DNA of 64,000 nucleotides, from NCBI RefSeq assembly GCF_000504205.1, contig NZ_AZAJ01000001.1:186001-250000 (forward strand), in the 5' to 3' direction. The position numbers and the translations under genes were made by a program. The notes under the pieces were generated by a model. It saw nothing but the letters and a program-made list of their open reading frames with translations, ran no database searches and was not told the DNA's origin. Below are positions 26,849 to 36,603 of this stretch, piece by piece. This DNA comes from Methanolobus tindarius DSM 2278. Its GTDB lineage: Archaea; Halobacteriota; Methanosarcinia; Methanosarcinales; Methanosarcinaceae. Each line of letters starts with the position of its first letter. Within the stretch, counting starts at the first letter, position 1.

Positions 26849-27778
26849 ATGAGAGTAGGAGTAATAGGCACAGGTGCCATGGGAATTAACCACATCAGGA
26901 ACTACTATGAGATGGATGGTGTGGAACTTGTAGGGATATCAGATATCGATGAGCAAAGGGTGAATTCCCTTGCCGGAACATACGAAACTAAAGCGTTTAC
27001 AGATTATAATGAATTATTGAAAGAGGAACTGGATGCTGTAAGCATTGTTGTTCCTACGAAGCTGCACAAGCAGGTATGTCTTGATGCACTTGCTGCAGGT
27101 TCGAATGTGCTGGTAGAAAAACCCATTGCAGACACACCTGAAAATGCAGATGTTATGATAAAGGCAGCCAAAGATGCGGGAAAGGCATTGATGGTTGGAC
27201 ATATAGAGAGGTTCAACCCTGCTGTGATTAAGTTGAAGGAGATTATCGACGGTGGCCTTCTGGGTAAGATAGTATCCATATCAACAACCAGGGTCGGTCC
27301 TTACAATCCAAGGATAAGGGATGTTGGTGTGATACTGGATATCGGGGTTCATGACATTGACATAATATCTCATCTCTACGACAGCGAAGTAAAAAAGGTC
27401 CATGCCATTGCAGGTGCGGATATACATCCCTTTGAGGACCATGCATCCATCCACCTGAGATTTGATGGTGACCTTGCAGGTCTTGTTGATACCAACTGGC
27501 TGACACCTCACAAGGTACGAAGCCTGAAGGCAGTGGGTCTTGAAGGTGTTGCATACCTTGACTACATGAACCAGACCGTGGAACTGCACGACAATGGCTG
27601 GATAAGAAAGGCAAAGGTTGAACAGTCGGAACCTCTCAGGAACGAGCTTGAACATTTCATTGAATGTATCCGTAATGGCGAAATGCCATGTCCCAATGGT
27701 GACCATGGAAAGCATGCCCTTGAAGTATGCATGGCTGCAATTGAATCATACAAGGAAGAGAAAACTATCCATCTATAA
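26849..27778 (+). CDS. Gfo/Idh/MocA-type NAD-dependent oxidoreductase, copy 1 (WbpB-like)
   Basis: A protein of 309 aa with an N-terminal Rossmann fold (VGVIGTGAMGINHIRNY), the family EKP motif (VLVEKPIADT) and GVHDIDIISHLYDS with the catalytic-region His. In the Wbp route it oxidises C3 of UDP-GlcNAcA to give the 3-keto substrate of the aminotransferase next to it. Very similar to the copy at 48744 (GHIERFNPAVIKLKEIIDGG is almost identical). Confidence 0.9.
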   Translation: MRVGVIGTGAMGINHIRNYYEMDGVELVGISDIDEQRVNSLAGTYETKAFTDYNELLKEELDAVSIVVPTKLHKQVCLDALAAGSNVLVEKPIADTPENADVMIKAAKDAGKALMVGHIERFNPAVIKLKEIIDGGLLGKIVSISTTRVGPYNPRIRDVGVILDIGVHDIDIISHLYDSEVKKVHAIAGADIHPFEDHASIHLRFDGDLAGLVDTNWLTPHKVRSLKAVGLEGVAYLDYMNQTVELHDNGWIRKAKVEQSEPLRNELEHFIECIRNGEMPCPNGDHGKHALEVCMAAIESYKEEKTIHL

Positions 27779-27805
27779 CTACTAACAATCACAAAGGTTG
27801 CTTAC

Positions 27806-29221
27806 ATGACTGAAAAACTACAGAAGATCCTGGACGAGAGAGGTCCGATAAAGAAGATAGGCGTGCTTGGAATGGGATACGTTGGCATCCCTGCAGCAGC
27901 CCTGTTCGCAGATGCAGATAAATTTGAGAAGGTTCTGGGCTTCCAGAGGAATTCAAAAAGTTCTGGTTATAAGATCGACATGCTAAACAGTGGCGAAAGC
28001 CCTCTGAAAGGAGAGGAACCCGGACTTGAAGACCTTTTAAAGAAGGTTACAGATGCAGGCAAGTTCGAATGCACAGCCGATTTTTCAAGAATATCAGAGC
28101 TGGATGCAGTAACACTTGCTATCCAGACACCATTTGCCAATCCAAAGGACCTTGAACCGGACTTTGGAGCACTAATTGAAGGCATATGCAACGTAGGCAG
28201 AAATCTCAAACCAGGAATGCTTGTAGTCCTCGAATCAACCATCACCCCCGGGACCACCGAGGGAATGGCAAAGGATATTCTTGAAGAGGAATCCGGCCTG
28301 AAGGCAGGAGAGGACTTCGCCCTGGCCCACGCCCCCGAGCGTGTAATGGTAGGCAGACTCCTGAAGAATATCCAGGAGCACGACCGCATAGTCGGCGGAA
28401 TAGACAAGTCCAGCACCGACAGAGCTGTAGAACTCTACACCCCCGTCCTCACCAAAGGAAAGATCATCCCCATGAGCGCCACAGCTGCTGAGGTCACCAA
28501 AACAGCCGAGAACACCTTCCGTGACCTCCAAATAGCAGCCGTGAACCAGTTAGCCCTCTACTGCGAGTCCATGGGCATAAACGTCTACGATGTCCGTGCA
28601 GGAATAGACAGTCTCAAAGGCGAAGGCATAACCAGAGCCATCCTCTGGCCCGGAGCCGGAGTAGGCGGTCACTGTCTCACCAAAGACACCTACCATCTGG
28701 AACGCGGAGTCAAACTCGGAACCAGTGAACTTGATTATCCAGAAAACTCAGATTCAATTTACGTATTAGCTCGTAAAGTCAACGACTTCATGCCAAATCA
28801 CATGTTCAAACTCACACAGGATGCTCTGGAGAGTGTAGGCAAAGAACTGAAAGGTTCTAAAATTGCTTTACTTGGCTGGGCGTTCATTAATGACTCAGAT
28901 GATGCTAGAAACCCCCCATCCGAACCATACAGGGATCTGTTAATTGAAGCTGGATCCAAAGTAATGGTACACGATCCTCATGTTTTAAGCTATCCTAATG
29001 TTGAGATTGAGAAAAATCTGGATGCAGTTGTCAAGGATGCTGATGTCGTTGCCATTATGACAGGACATGCTGGGTATTTCAAACTGCAGCCTTCAACTTT
29101 GAAGGAGAGTATGGGTGTTGAGGAGCCAGTTGTTGTGGATGGCAGGAATGTTGTGGAGCCGGATGTTTTTGTGGATGGTGGGTTTGTTTATAGGGGAATT
29201 GGAAGAGGGGATAAGAACTGA
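27806..29221 (+). CDS. UDP-N-acetyl-hexosamine 6-dehydrogenase, copy 1 (WecC/WbpA-like)
   Basis: A protein of 471 aa that oxidises C6 of a UDP-HexNAc to the uronic acid, with NAD. It shows GVLGMGYVGIPAAALFADAD, VLESTITPGTTEGM, KTAENTFRDLQIAAVNQLAL and the catalytic Cys in GAGVGGHCLTKDT, then a C-terminal domain with the family WAFINDSDDARNPPSEPYRD. Codon use shifts inside the gene: about 28230-28725 is C-rich (many CCC, ACC, GCC, CTC), while both ends are AT- or TG-biased. The protein remains very like copy 2 in that segment. See findings. Confidence 0.92.
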   Translation: MTEKLQKILDERGPIKKIGVLGMGYVGIPAAALFADADKFEKVLGFQRNSKSSGYKIDMLNSGESPLKGEEPGLEDLLKKVTDAGKFECTADFSRISELDAVTLAIQTPFANPKDLEPDFGALIEGICNVGRNLKPGMLVVLESTITPGTTEGMAKDILEEESGLKAGEDFALAHAPERVMVGRLLKNIQEHDRIVGGIDKSSTDRAVELYTPVLTKGKIIPMSATAAEVTKTAENTFRDLQIAAVNQLALYCESMGINVYDVRAGIDSLKGEGITRAILWPGAGVGGHCLTKDTYHLERGVKLGTSELDYPENSDSIYVLARKVNDFMPNHMFKLTQDALESVGKELKGSKIALLGWAFINDSDDARNPPSEPYRDLLIEAGSKVMVHDPHVLSYPNVEIEKNLDAVVKDADVVAIMTGHAGYFKLQPSTLKESMGVEEPVVVDGRNVVEPDVFVDGGFVYRGIGRGDKN

Positions 29222-29258
29222 GAAAGTTTATATCATCGATTAGTTGTAAGGACCTAGG

Positions 29259-30554
29259 TTGAGTTTAAGAAGAGGAAAATTTGTGTTCAATTTTAAAGTA
29301 AGTAAGACTATGAAAGACGTACAGTGGTCTTTTATTAGTCTTATTACTGCTTCTTTATCTCATTTGTTATTGAGAATTTTGCTGGGGAATGAATTAGGTC
29401 CATCTGGTCTTGGTCTTTATACGCTTGTTTTTACAATATATATGTTTGGGGTATTGTTTGCTTCTTTTGGGATAGGCGATGCTTTAACTAGGTATGTAGC
29501 TGAATTTAGTGATAATACTCAAAAAGCCAAAGAGTATATTACATCGGGAATAATTGGATCTGTTTTTTCTGGATTTTTGATGGGTGTTCTTCTTTTTCTA
29601 TTGTCTGATGTAATTTCTATTAATATTTTTAACATGCCTGAAATGGCTAATATGCTAAAAATCACAGCTATATGTTTTCCTTTTATAGCAATAAACAAAA
29701 CAGTTGTAGGTTCTCTTAATGGTTTTCGAAATATGAAAGCTTTTGCATTTCTGAATATTTCTCTTAACATGTCTATTTTCTTTATTTCCATATTAATGGT
29801 CTTGTATCTAAAAATGGGTGTTTTAGGAGCTGTATTGGGATTTGTTATTCCAACTATTATTATTTGCTTAATTTCTATAAATTTAATCCGTTCTTATCTT
29901 GTATTTCCTAGCATCTTCTTCACACAAAATGATGCGTATAGGGACATACTACATTTTGGTTTCTACGCGGTACTCGGAAATTCAATACTGTATGTATATA
30001 CTCACATTGATAGCTTGATGATTGGATATTATCTAGATGAGGCGGAAGTTGGATTATATGCAATATCTGTTATTTTTGTCCAAGGATTAGTACTCATTCC
30101 CAGTGCCATTCAGAAAGTTACTAGCCCCATAATTGCCAAAGCTTATGCAGAAAAAGAATATAAGTTTATATCTGAGTTAATCAAAAGAATAACATTCAAA
30201 GTTTTTGTAATTTCATCATTACTATCTCTGCTTGTTGCAATTTTTGGAAAAGTACTCATCATGATTATTTTTGAAGATATCTTTTTACCTGCCTACTTAC
30301 CTTTATTAATTATGCTTATAGGGTATGCTATTTATTCAACATTTATATCTATAGGTTCTTTTTATTCAAGTATCGGATATGTTCAATTATCTTATAAAAT
30401 CGCGTTGTTTTCAGCTATACTAAGTATTATGTTAAATATAATATTCATACCACGATATGGAATCGTCGGTGCGGCTATAGCGACCACTACTTCATTGGTT
30501 ACATTAACCTTGCTTCATTTTTTTATAATAAAACATCTTTTAAGTAAGATGTAA
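29259..30554 (+). CDS. Polysaccharide/lipid-linked oligosaccharide flippase (Wzx/RfbX-like)
   Basis: A very hydrophobic protein of about 431 aa with 12-14 predicted membrane helices, beginning QWSFISLITASLSHLLLRIL and containing the family pattern LGLYTLVFTIYMFGVLFASF and VGLYAISVIFVQGLVLIPSA. It would move a lipid-linked glycan across the membrane. The start is unsure: TTG at 29259 has AAGGA upstream, GTG at 29283 has GGA, and ATG at 29310 is another choice. Codon use is much more AT-rich than in the module before it. It ends the plus-strand group and converges on the long minus-strand operon. Confidence 0.88.
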   Translation: MSLRRGKFVFNFKVSKTMKDVQWSFISLITASLSHLLLRILLGNELGPSGLGLYTLVFTIYMFGVLFASFGIGDALTRYVAEFSDNTQKAKEYITSGIIGSVFSGFLMGVLLFLLSDVISINIFNMPEMANMLKITAICFPFIAINKTVVGSLNGFRNMKAFAFLNISLNMSIFFISILMVLYLKMGVLGAVLGFVIPTIIICLISINLIRSYLVFPSIFFTQNDAYRDILHFGFYAVLGNSILYVYTHIDSLMIGYYLDEAEVGLYAISVIFVQGLVLIPSAIQKVTSPIIAKAYAEKEYKFISELIKRITFKVFVISSLLSLLVAIFGKVLIMIIFEDIFLPAYLPLLIMLIGYAIYSTFISIGSFYSSIGYVQLSYKIALFSAILSIMLNIIFIPRYGIVGAAIATTTSLVTLTLLHFFIIKHLLSKM

Positions 30555-30655
30555 GAATTTGACCTATGTCTAAAGTAATAAACAAGTTATTTATATCTTG
30601 TTTACATCAAAAAATGAGTTTCAATTATTTTTTAAGAAATATTTAGAATTGTTGA

Positions 30656-32458
30656 TTACAATTTGTTTACCACAAATATCTCTATGTTTAGTGAATCATA
30701 TATTTTGTTTGTAGAGTGGTCATTTCGGATTTTTTCAAAATCCTTTTTCTTAAATCTTTCAATTCTATTATAACCTGGAATTTCTTGATACAATAATTCG
30801 CCTAGTGTTGTAATTACTAGATAACCATGGTTGTATTCATTGAGCTTAGAATCAAAATATACTTCACTAAAATTGGTAATAGTTGCATTGTAGCCAAAGT
30901 GATCAATTATTTTTTTGTGAATCATCTTTTCTTTTGACAAACCTAGAATATCGGGATACCTAAAAGATTGTTCTGAAACCATTCCTATGGGAATTGGGTA
31001 TTCTTCTTGTGATTTAAGTAACCAGTCCATTCCTTCTATTTCATTATATGTGAGAGCAGAATTAGTCCTGTATACATTTGGTGAGTCAAATGCTGCAAAT
31101 AGACTAAAAGTCCAGATTGCTAGAAGAATCAGACATACATTAATAATTTTATAAAATGATTTCTGCTTTTCTAAGAAAATAACATACAGTGATATAGCAA
31201 AAAGCGGTATTTGACCATATACTACAAAATTTAGATGCATTAGTCTATCTGGTTGATGGGTTATGACTGGATTGAACATTAAAATAACTTGTGTAAAAAT
31301 ACAAATTATATATAATATGATAATTGGGTAATACTTTTTTATATATGTATATTTATGCTCTTTCTTCTTGAAAAATATGTAGGCAAATCCTATTATTATT
31401 ATTATAGTTGGGAATACATATCTACCATAAAATATTGATAATAATTGTAAATAATCATTGAATTCAAAATTGATGCTTGCAATTTTTTCTACGGTTCGAT
31501 CACTAGTTGCACCGCGCCCAATATCATTAATGTAATTATATACATCTCTTACTAGCACACTCAATAATCTTCCCTGGTATAAAAACCAGCTTGTATATGA
31601 TACAAATAGTATTGAAAGCACCGTCCAATTCATTTTAGCAATTCCAAACTTATTAAATCTAGACAAAAATGAAGTATTAAAAAAAATGTGTACAAAGCAG
31701 TAGACTGTCACAAAATAAACAATAAATGGATGTGTAAAAGGTATCAATAAAATTATTAATATGAATATTAGCGAAAATGGAAATTTGTTTTTGTCATCAA
31801 TGTATGAATGAAATACATATAAAAATAATGGCATGTAGGCAAAAAAGAATGCATGTGGTACATTTAAAAAATTATAAACTCCCAAATACATGATGAATGA
31901 AGATGGAATAACTAAAGATGTTATGTATGAATTTTGAATAATTTTTTTTGAATATACATATGTTCCTGTTATGAAAATAAACGAAAATAAAACGGGTACT
32001 ATAAATGAAGTGTTATTTGCAGTAATATCTAAAGCAAGTGTAATAATTGCTCCAAGTATAAGGCTAGCAGGGTATATATTTTCTTCTTCTATGTGTCCAG
32101 AACTTGCTATATTCATATACTCCCCTATGTAACTCATATCATCAGCACGACCCATTGAATAATAACCGAGCATGTGAGGAATTATTAATACTTGAAAATG
32201 GTTTAAACAAAGAATAAGAAGACCAATTTTAATTTTACCATTTAATACTAAAAAGGAACCAATTAAATAACAAAGAATTAAGCTTAAATAAAATCTTAGG
32301 GGAAACATTGAGTATATATTTGTAGTGTAACCGATTGGCTCTGAAAACTTAAGTTCAAAAAAATTTATTACTAACAGACAAAATGCTAAAGTAGACAAAA
32401 GTGAATACTTATAGTTTATATTACTTTTATTACTTGAATCATTATTATAAAAAGACAT
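30656..32458 (-). CDS. Large multi-pass membrane protein, possible glycan polymerase or GT-C enzyme
   Basis: A protein of 600 aa with about 12-14 membrane helices over the first 480 residues and a soluble C-terminal domain of about 120 aa (EIEGMDWLLKSQEEYPIPIG, then YNATITNFSEVYFDSKLNEY). The length and layout match archaeal membrane proteins in glycan loci that are annotated as Wzy-like polymerases or GT39-like transferases; I cannot see a decisive motif. Its ATG shares a base with the upstream stop (TAATG), so it is the last gene of the operon that begins at 39090. Confidence 0.65.
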   Translation of the reverse strand: MSFYNNDSSNKSNINYKYSLLSTLAFCLLVINFFELKFSEPIGYTTNIYSMFPLRFYLSLILCYLIGSFLVLNGKIKIGLLILCLNHFQVLIIPHMLGYYSMGRADDMSYIGEYMNIASSGHIEEENIYPASLILGAIITLALDITANNTSFIVPVLFSFIFITGTYVYSKKIIQNSYITSLVIPSSFIMYLGVYNFLNVPHAFFFAYMPLFLYVFHSYIDDKNKFPFSLIFILIILLIPFTHPFIVYFVTVYCFVHIFFNTSFLSRFNKFGIAKMNWTVLSILFVSYTSWFLYQGRLLSVLVRDVYNYINDIGRGATSDRTVEKIASINFEFNDYLQLLSIFYGRYVFPTIIIIIGFAYIFFKKKEHKYTYIKKYYPIIILYIICIFTQVILMFNPVITHQPDRLMHLNFVVYGQIPLFAISLYVIFLEKQKSFYKIINVCLILLAIWTFSLFAAFDSPNVYRTNSALTYNEIEGMDWLLKSQEEYPIPIGMVSEQSFRYPDILGLSKEKMIHKKIIDHFGYNATITNFSEVYFDSKLNEYNHGYLVITTLGELLYQEIPGYNRIERFKKKDFEKIRNDHSTNKIYDSLNIEIFVVNKL

Positions 32459-33615
32459 TACATATCCTCAAAAAATATTTGCTCGTAAATATCAATGACT
32501 TTTGATGTATCAAAATTCATACTTCTTTTAAGACCTAACTCTGAATATTTATTCATATTATTTTCATCATTCAAAATTTGAATAATATTTTCGGCAAGAA
32601 TATTTTCTTCTATGGTTAGGGGATCAGCAACTTCACAAAATTTGGAATCCATTGGAGGAACCAGTATTCCATATTTATTGTCACCTATTATTTCAGAAGG
32701 GCCGTATTTGCAGTCAGTTGATATTACTGGACACCCACAAGCCATAGCTTCTATAATTGAATATGGAAGGGCTTCAGATATTGAAGTTAAAACAAATAAG
32801 GACGAATGATTAATATATTTATACGGGTTTGTTTTCCACCCTAGAAGCAGAATATCATCTTTAAGGTTTAAATCAGAAATTAGTTTCTCTAATCTGGGCC
32901 TCATAGGTCCTTCGCCCAATATGCATAATCTGCACTTCTGTTTTGATTTAACTTTTGAAAAAGCTCTAATTAGATGCCATTGACCTTTTACTTCATTAAG
33001 TCTACCCATGGTGATTATTGTTGGTACACTATCTGAAAAAAATAAATCATCAACTGTTTCTTCTTTTAAGAATTTAATTTGAGATATATTTAATGGATTA
33101 TACACAACTTTTATTTTCTGACTGTCTAAATGGAACATTGAAATTAGTTCTTCTTTCACTCCCTCAGAAACAGCTATTATTAAATCTGCTCGATTATAAA
33201 GTTTTTTAACAAATATTATTGCAATTTTATCTATTATAGTATCCTTGAACTTGTTTGATAATGTTGCATGTACAGAAATTATAACTTTTGTCCGCTTCTT
33301 AAATAAGTTGGACAATATATTTATAAAATTATCCATAACTAAAAAGCTGATAGAAACTTTAGCATTATGAGTTTTGACAATTTTTCTATATTTTAGTATG
33401 CCTGTAGTTAGTGCATAAAGCACGCTAAAAAAACTTGATTTGGTATAATTTAAATTCATTGAAATTGGTTTTTGATCATAAGGATATGAGATTTGATTTT
33501 TTAATAGTATTATTCTCCGACTTATCCTTTTGTCTAAGCTTATGCTCAACTCCGAAGGAACTCTTTCAGCTCCTCCTCCGGTTAAAGTAGTAATTAACAT
33601 AAGAATATCAGTCAT
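32458..33615 (-). CDS. GT4-family glycosyltransferase
   Basis: A protein of 385 aa of the GT-B fold. The N-terminal half has the GGAERVPSELS start loop; the C-terminal half has ITMGRLNEVKGQWHLIRAFS, LCILGEGPMRPRLEKLISDL, SISEALPYSIIEAMACGCPV and ISTDCKYGPSEI, which form the usual nucleotide-sugar site with the EAxxxGxP motif. A cytoplasmic, membrane-associated enzyme adding one sugar to a lipid-linked chain. The start overlaps the previous gene by 8 nt. Confidence 0.9.
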   Translation of the reverse strand: MTDILMLITTLTGGGAERVPSELSISLDKRISRRIILLKNQISYPYDQKPISMNLNYTKSSFFSVLYALTTGILKYRKIVKTHNAKVSISFLVMDNFINILSNLFKKRTKVIISVHATLSNKFKDTIIDKIAIIFVKKLYNRADLIIAVSEGVKEELISMFHLDSQKIKVVYNPLNISQIKFLKEETVDDLFFSDSVPTIITMGRLNEVKGQWHLIRAFSKVKSKQKCRLCILGEGPMRPRLEKLISDLNLKDDILLLGWKTNPYKYINHSSLFVLTSISEALPYSIIEAMACGCPVISTDCKYGPSEIIGDNKYGILVPPMDSKFCEVADPLTIEENILAENIIQILNDENNMNKYSELGLKRSMNFDTSKVIDIYEQIFFEDM

Positions 33616-34846
33616 AAGAATAAACCTCGTTCAAAAGTTTGTAATAGTTGCTTGCCACAACGCCCCATTCATATTTTTTTGCATCCTGTAACGCATTTGC
33701 TGAGAGTTTTTTTCTCAAGTCTGGATTTTGAATCAGCTTTAAAATTTTATCACTAATTTGATTTTCATTTTTCTGCTCAACCAAAATTCCGTTATATTCA
33801 TCATGTATTATTTCCATTATTCCATTTGTTTTCGTTGCAATTATTGGTTTACCTGTAACAAGAGATTCCATTACAACTACAGGAAAACCTTCTTGAAATC
33901 CAGATGAATCCACGATGGACGGAACGACTACAATATCTGCCAGATTGTAATAGTCAGAGATTAAATCAGAAGACACAAAACCTGAAAAAAGTACTTTTTC
34001 ATTCAAAGAATGGAATGCAACCAATTCTTTTAATTCTTCCTCCATGTAACCAGATCCAACCACTATAAGCTTTGCTTTGGAGTATTCTTCTACTACATCT
34101 TTGAATGCATTAATCAAATATTTGCAACCTTTAACTTCTACTAGCCTTCCCACAAATAAAACAACAAAACTGTCATTTAACTCATATTTTAACTTCAAAT
34201 CATTTGTAGTTTCATTACTAATTAGTTTGGAAGGATCAATTCCCATTGGAATAATATGCAATTTTCTACTAGCAGATTCCGAAACATTCGGCGGTAAAAT
34301 AGAGAGTAATTCATGTGCTCGATGAGAACTTACGGAAACAATACGTTCGGAATGGTTAAAGATTAACTGTGTAATTTTTGTACCGAAATTAAGTTTCTTC
34401 AATATTGTTACTTCTGAAGAATGAATAACTGCTATATGCTTGATTTTCAAAATTTTATTGCAAATTGCTGCAATTAATCCTTGAGGGATCAACCAAAAGG
34501 ATATAACAACATCAATCTTTTCTTGCTTAATTATTTTGAGAGAATAAATTAATTCAGATAAAAGAAAAAAAGGTAATTGGAGCTTAGCAAAGAGGCTATT
34601 TTTAAAATTATAAGCAATACCTGCATTGTAAGCCAGTTTTTGAGCGGAAAACGGAACAAAATATGGAAAACGATAAACCTTTATTCCATCAATTTCTTCA
34701 ATAAATTTTGAAGTAGAGTGGTGGGGAGCTAAAACAATTACTTCGCTTCCCTTTTGTAGTAAATTCTTGCAGAATTCATAAGAAAATGAAGAGGATAAAA
34801 TGTTTGTATTTCTTGGAAAACTACTAGATAAAATTAGTAATCTCAT
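33608..34846 (-). CDS. GT4-family glycosyltransferase
   Basis: A protein of 412 aa with the GT-B layout: an N-terminal acceptor domain starting LLILSSSFPRNTNILSSSFS and a C-terminal donor domain with LFVGRLVEVKGCKYLINAFK, IVVGSGYMEEELKELV and SGFQEGFPVVVMESLVTGKP. It is 83 nt downstream of the ATP-grasp gene. The donor and acceptor sugars cannot be read from sequence. Base composition is AT-rich like its neighbours. Confidence 0.9.
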   Translation of the reverse strand: MRLLILSSSFPRNTNILSSSFSYEFCKNLLQKGSEVIVLAPHHSTSKFIEEIDGIKVYRFPYFVPFSAQKLAYNAGIAYNFKNSLFAKLQLPFFLLSELIYSLKIIKQEKIDVVISFWLIPQGLIAAICNKILKIKHIAVIHSSEVTILKKLNFGTKITQLIFNHSERIVSVSSHRAHELLSILPPNVSESASRKLHIIPMGIDPSKLISNETTNDLKLKYELNDSFVVLFVGRLVEVKGCKYLINAFKDVVEEYSKAKLIVVGSGYMEEELKELVAFHSLNEKVLFSGFVSSDLISDYYNLADIVVVPSIVDSSGFQEGFPVVVMESLVTGKPIIATKTNGIMEIIHDEYNGILVEQKNENQISDKILKLIQNPDLRKKLSANALQDAKKYEWGVVASNYYKLLNEVYSYD

Positions 34847-34929
34847 ACTTTCACCAGTGATTGATATATTTCAAAGCAACTTCTACAAGCAATGGGTGTG
34901 CATTAAAAGACGATATAAAATCCATGATA

Positions 34930-36099
34930 TTACCATCCTCGTTTAAAAATCACTTTTCTTTTTTCCTTATTCAGAAGAAAATCCAAGCTTTGAGCCATTA
35001 TTCCTATAAGAGGAAATGGATCTTTAATCGAAATATCTCCATAACACGTATTTTTATCCCAAAAGTTGACAAATTCTTTTATTCCTTTAATCTTGTCTGG
35101 AGTTTGTGTTAGCCACAGTATTTCATTTGGAAAAACCCAACGATATTTTAGTCCTTTTTTGTACGGTTCAGTATACTCAACTGAATCCCCACAAGCTAGT
35201 TTATATATTAGATAAGGATAATCAACTCCAGCAGCAATAGCTAAGTTCAGCGGCATCCAGAAACGCGGGTTCACTTCTAGCAGAAGTGGACTTCCTTCAG
35301 AATCAATAATATATTCAATTTCAGCAACCCCTTTCCAACCAATACTTTGCAATAATTTCAAGGAATAATCTTTCACAATCGTGTCATTAGTACTTACACC
35401 TACAACCGTGGGCCCTCCACTAATAGGATACTCTTTTATTCTTGCATAGGTAAAGGAAGCTATCTCCTTTTGTAGTCCATCCAAAAGTAAACATGCTGTA
35501 CTGTAGCTCGTCTTGTTGATATATTCTTGAATAATCGGTTCACCAAATTCATTTTTGATTCTTTGATATGCATCATCAAATTCTGAGCAAGATTCTACTT
35601 TAATTATACCTCTTGACCCTGAGCTAATTCTCGCTCTTATTAGGACAGGATAAGTCACTTTCTTTTTTATTTCTTCTAGGCTCATATTTTCGGGAAAGAA
35701 AGTATTAGGAACTGGAATATTATTTTCTAGAGCTAATTTTATTGTTTGGCCTTTGTCTCTAAATTCTTGAAGCAGTTTATAATTTGCAAGATATAGCTGT
35801 GTGAACTTTGATATTTCTTCTTTATATTTAGATAGGAGAAGAGTGGTGTCATCCCTTACAGGAATAATCATATCATATTGTTCATTTTTAATTAGGTTTA
35901 TAATGAAATGAATGAAATCAGACTCTTGAGTTTCTGGCGATGGATACAAAACCCTTTTTTTTGTATATCTAGAGAAAGAAGATAAATTATTTTTAAAATC
36001 ATCCCCACAGTGGACTTCAAATCCTTTTTCACCGAAGGATCGAATGATTGCAAGTGCTGCAAGGGATCTTCCATCTGTGACAAGAATTTTTCCTTTCAT
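34930..36099 (-). CDS. ATP-grasp ligase in glycan operon
   Basis: A protein of 389 aa with a PreATP domain (ILVTDGRSLAALAIIRSFGE), an ATP-grasp core (YPVLIRARISSGSRGIIKVE, PIIQEYINKTSYSTACLL) and the metal site in EVNPRFWMPLNLAIAAGVDY. Members in glycan loci are thought to join a carboxylate to an amine, for example linking an amino acid to a uronic acid; that role here is inference. A longer frame opens at 36174 inside the previous gene. The ATG at 36099 has GAGG 8 nt upstream and starts one base after the upstream stop. Confidence 0.85.
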   Translation of the reverse strand: MKGKILVTDGRSLAALAIIRSFGEKGFEVHCGDDFKNNLSSFSRYTKKRVLYPSPETQESDFIHFIINLIKNEQYDMIIPVRDDTTLLLSKYKEEISKFTQLYLANYKLLQEFRDKGQTIKLALENNIPVPNTFFPENMSLEEIKKKVTYPVLIRARISSGSRGIIKVESCSEFDDAYQRIKNEFGEPIIQEYINKTSYSTACLLLDGLQKEIASFTYARIKEYPISGGPTVVGVSTNDTIVKDYSLKLLQSIGWKGVAEIEYIIDSEGSPLLLEVNPRFWMPLNLAIAAGVDYPYLIYKLACGDSVEYTEPYKKGLKYRWVFPNEILWLTQTPDKIKGIKEFVNFWDKNTCYGDISIKDPFPLIGIMAQSLDFLLNKEKRKVIFKRGW

Positions 36100-36100
36100 T

Positions 36101-36583
36101 TTAGTCCTCGAGGTCAGGTATTTTTTTAATAGGTTTTGCAGGAACTCCGGCAACAACAGTATTTTCAGGAACATCTTTTGTTACAACAGCTCCGGCCCCA
36201 ATTACCGAATTCTTACCTAGACTTACACCAGCTAACAAAATAGCACCACCTCCAATCCAAACATCATTTTCTACAGTAATTTTTTCAATTTTGCCGTATA
36301 TTTTTGATAATTTTGAGTTTTCAGGGTGCATCGAACAAAAAAAAGACACATTTGGACTTATTGATACTCTATCACCGATTTCAAGAAAAATAGTACCTTT
36401 TTCTTGTTTAGAATAACTAGCTCCTCCTCCAAAAGGAGTTATTGTAATGTTTGGTCCAAGATAACAATCATCACCTAGCTTAACATAAGACATTTTATTA
36501 GCTGCAAATAGCCTTAAACCACTGGTAGGGGCACATCTTGAAAGGGAGTACCAAAAATACAATAATGCCTTTTTTAAAATCAT
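36101..36583 (-). CDS. Left-handed beta-helix acyltransferase (maltose/CysE-type O-acetyltransferase)
   Basis: A protein of 160 aa with hexapeptide repeats (VSISPNVSFF, VENDVWIGGGAILLAGVSLG, NSVIGAGAVVTKDVPENTVV) and the C-terminal family ending AGVPAKPIKK. An acetyl-CoA-dependent enzyme probably acetylating a sugar hydroxyl. The N-terminus has a short hydrophobic patch (LLYFWYSLSRCAP). It lies between the deacetylase and the ATP-grasp gene in the same operon. Confidence 0.88.
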   Translation of the reverse strand: MILKKALLYFWYSLSRCAPTSGLRLFAANKMSYVKLGDDCYLGPNITITPFGGGASYSKQEKGTIFLEIGDRVSISPNVSFFCSMHPENSKLSKIYGKIEKITVENDVWIGGGAILLAGVSLGKNSVIGAGAVVTKDVPENTVVAGVPAKPIKKIPDLED

Positions 36584-36603
36584 CTGTATTCACCTTTCCT
36601 TCT

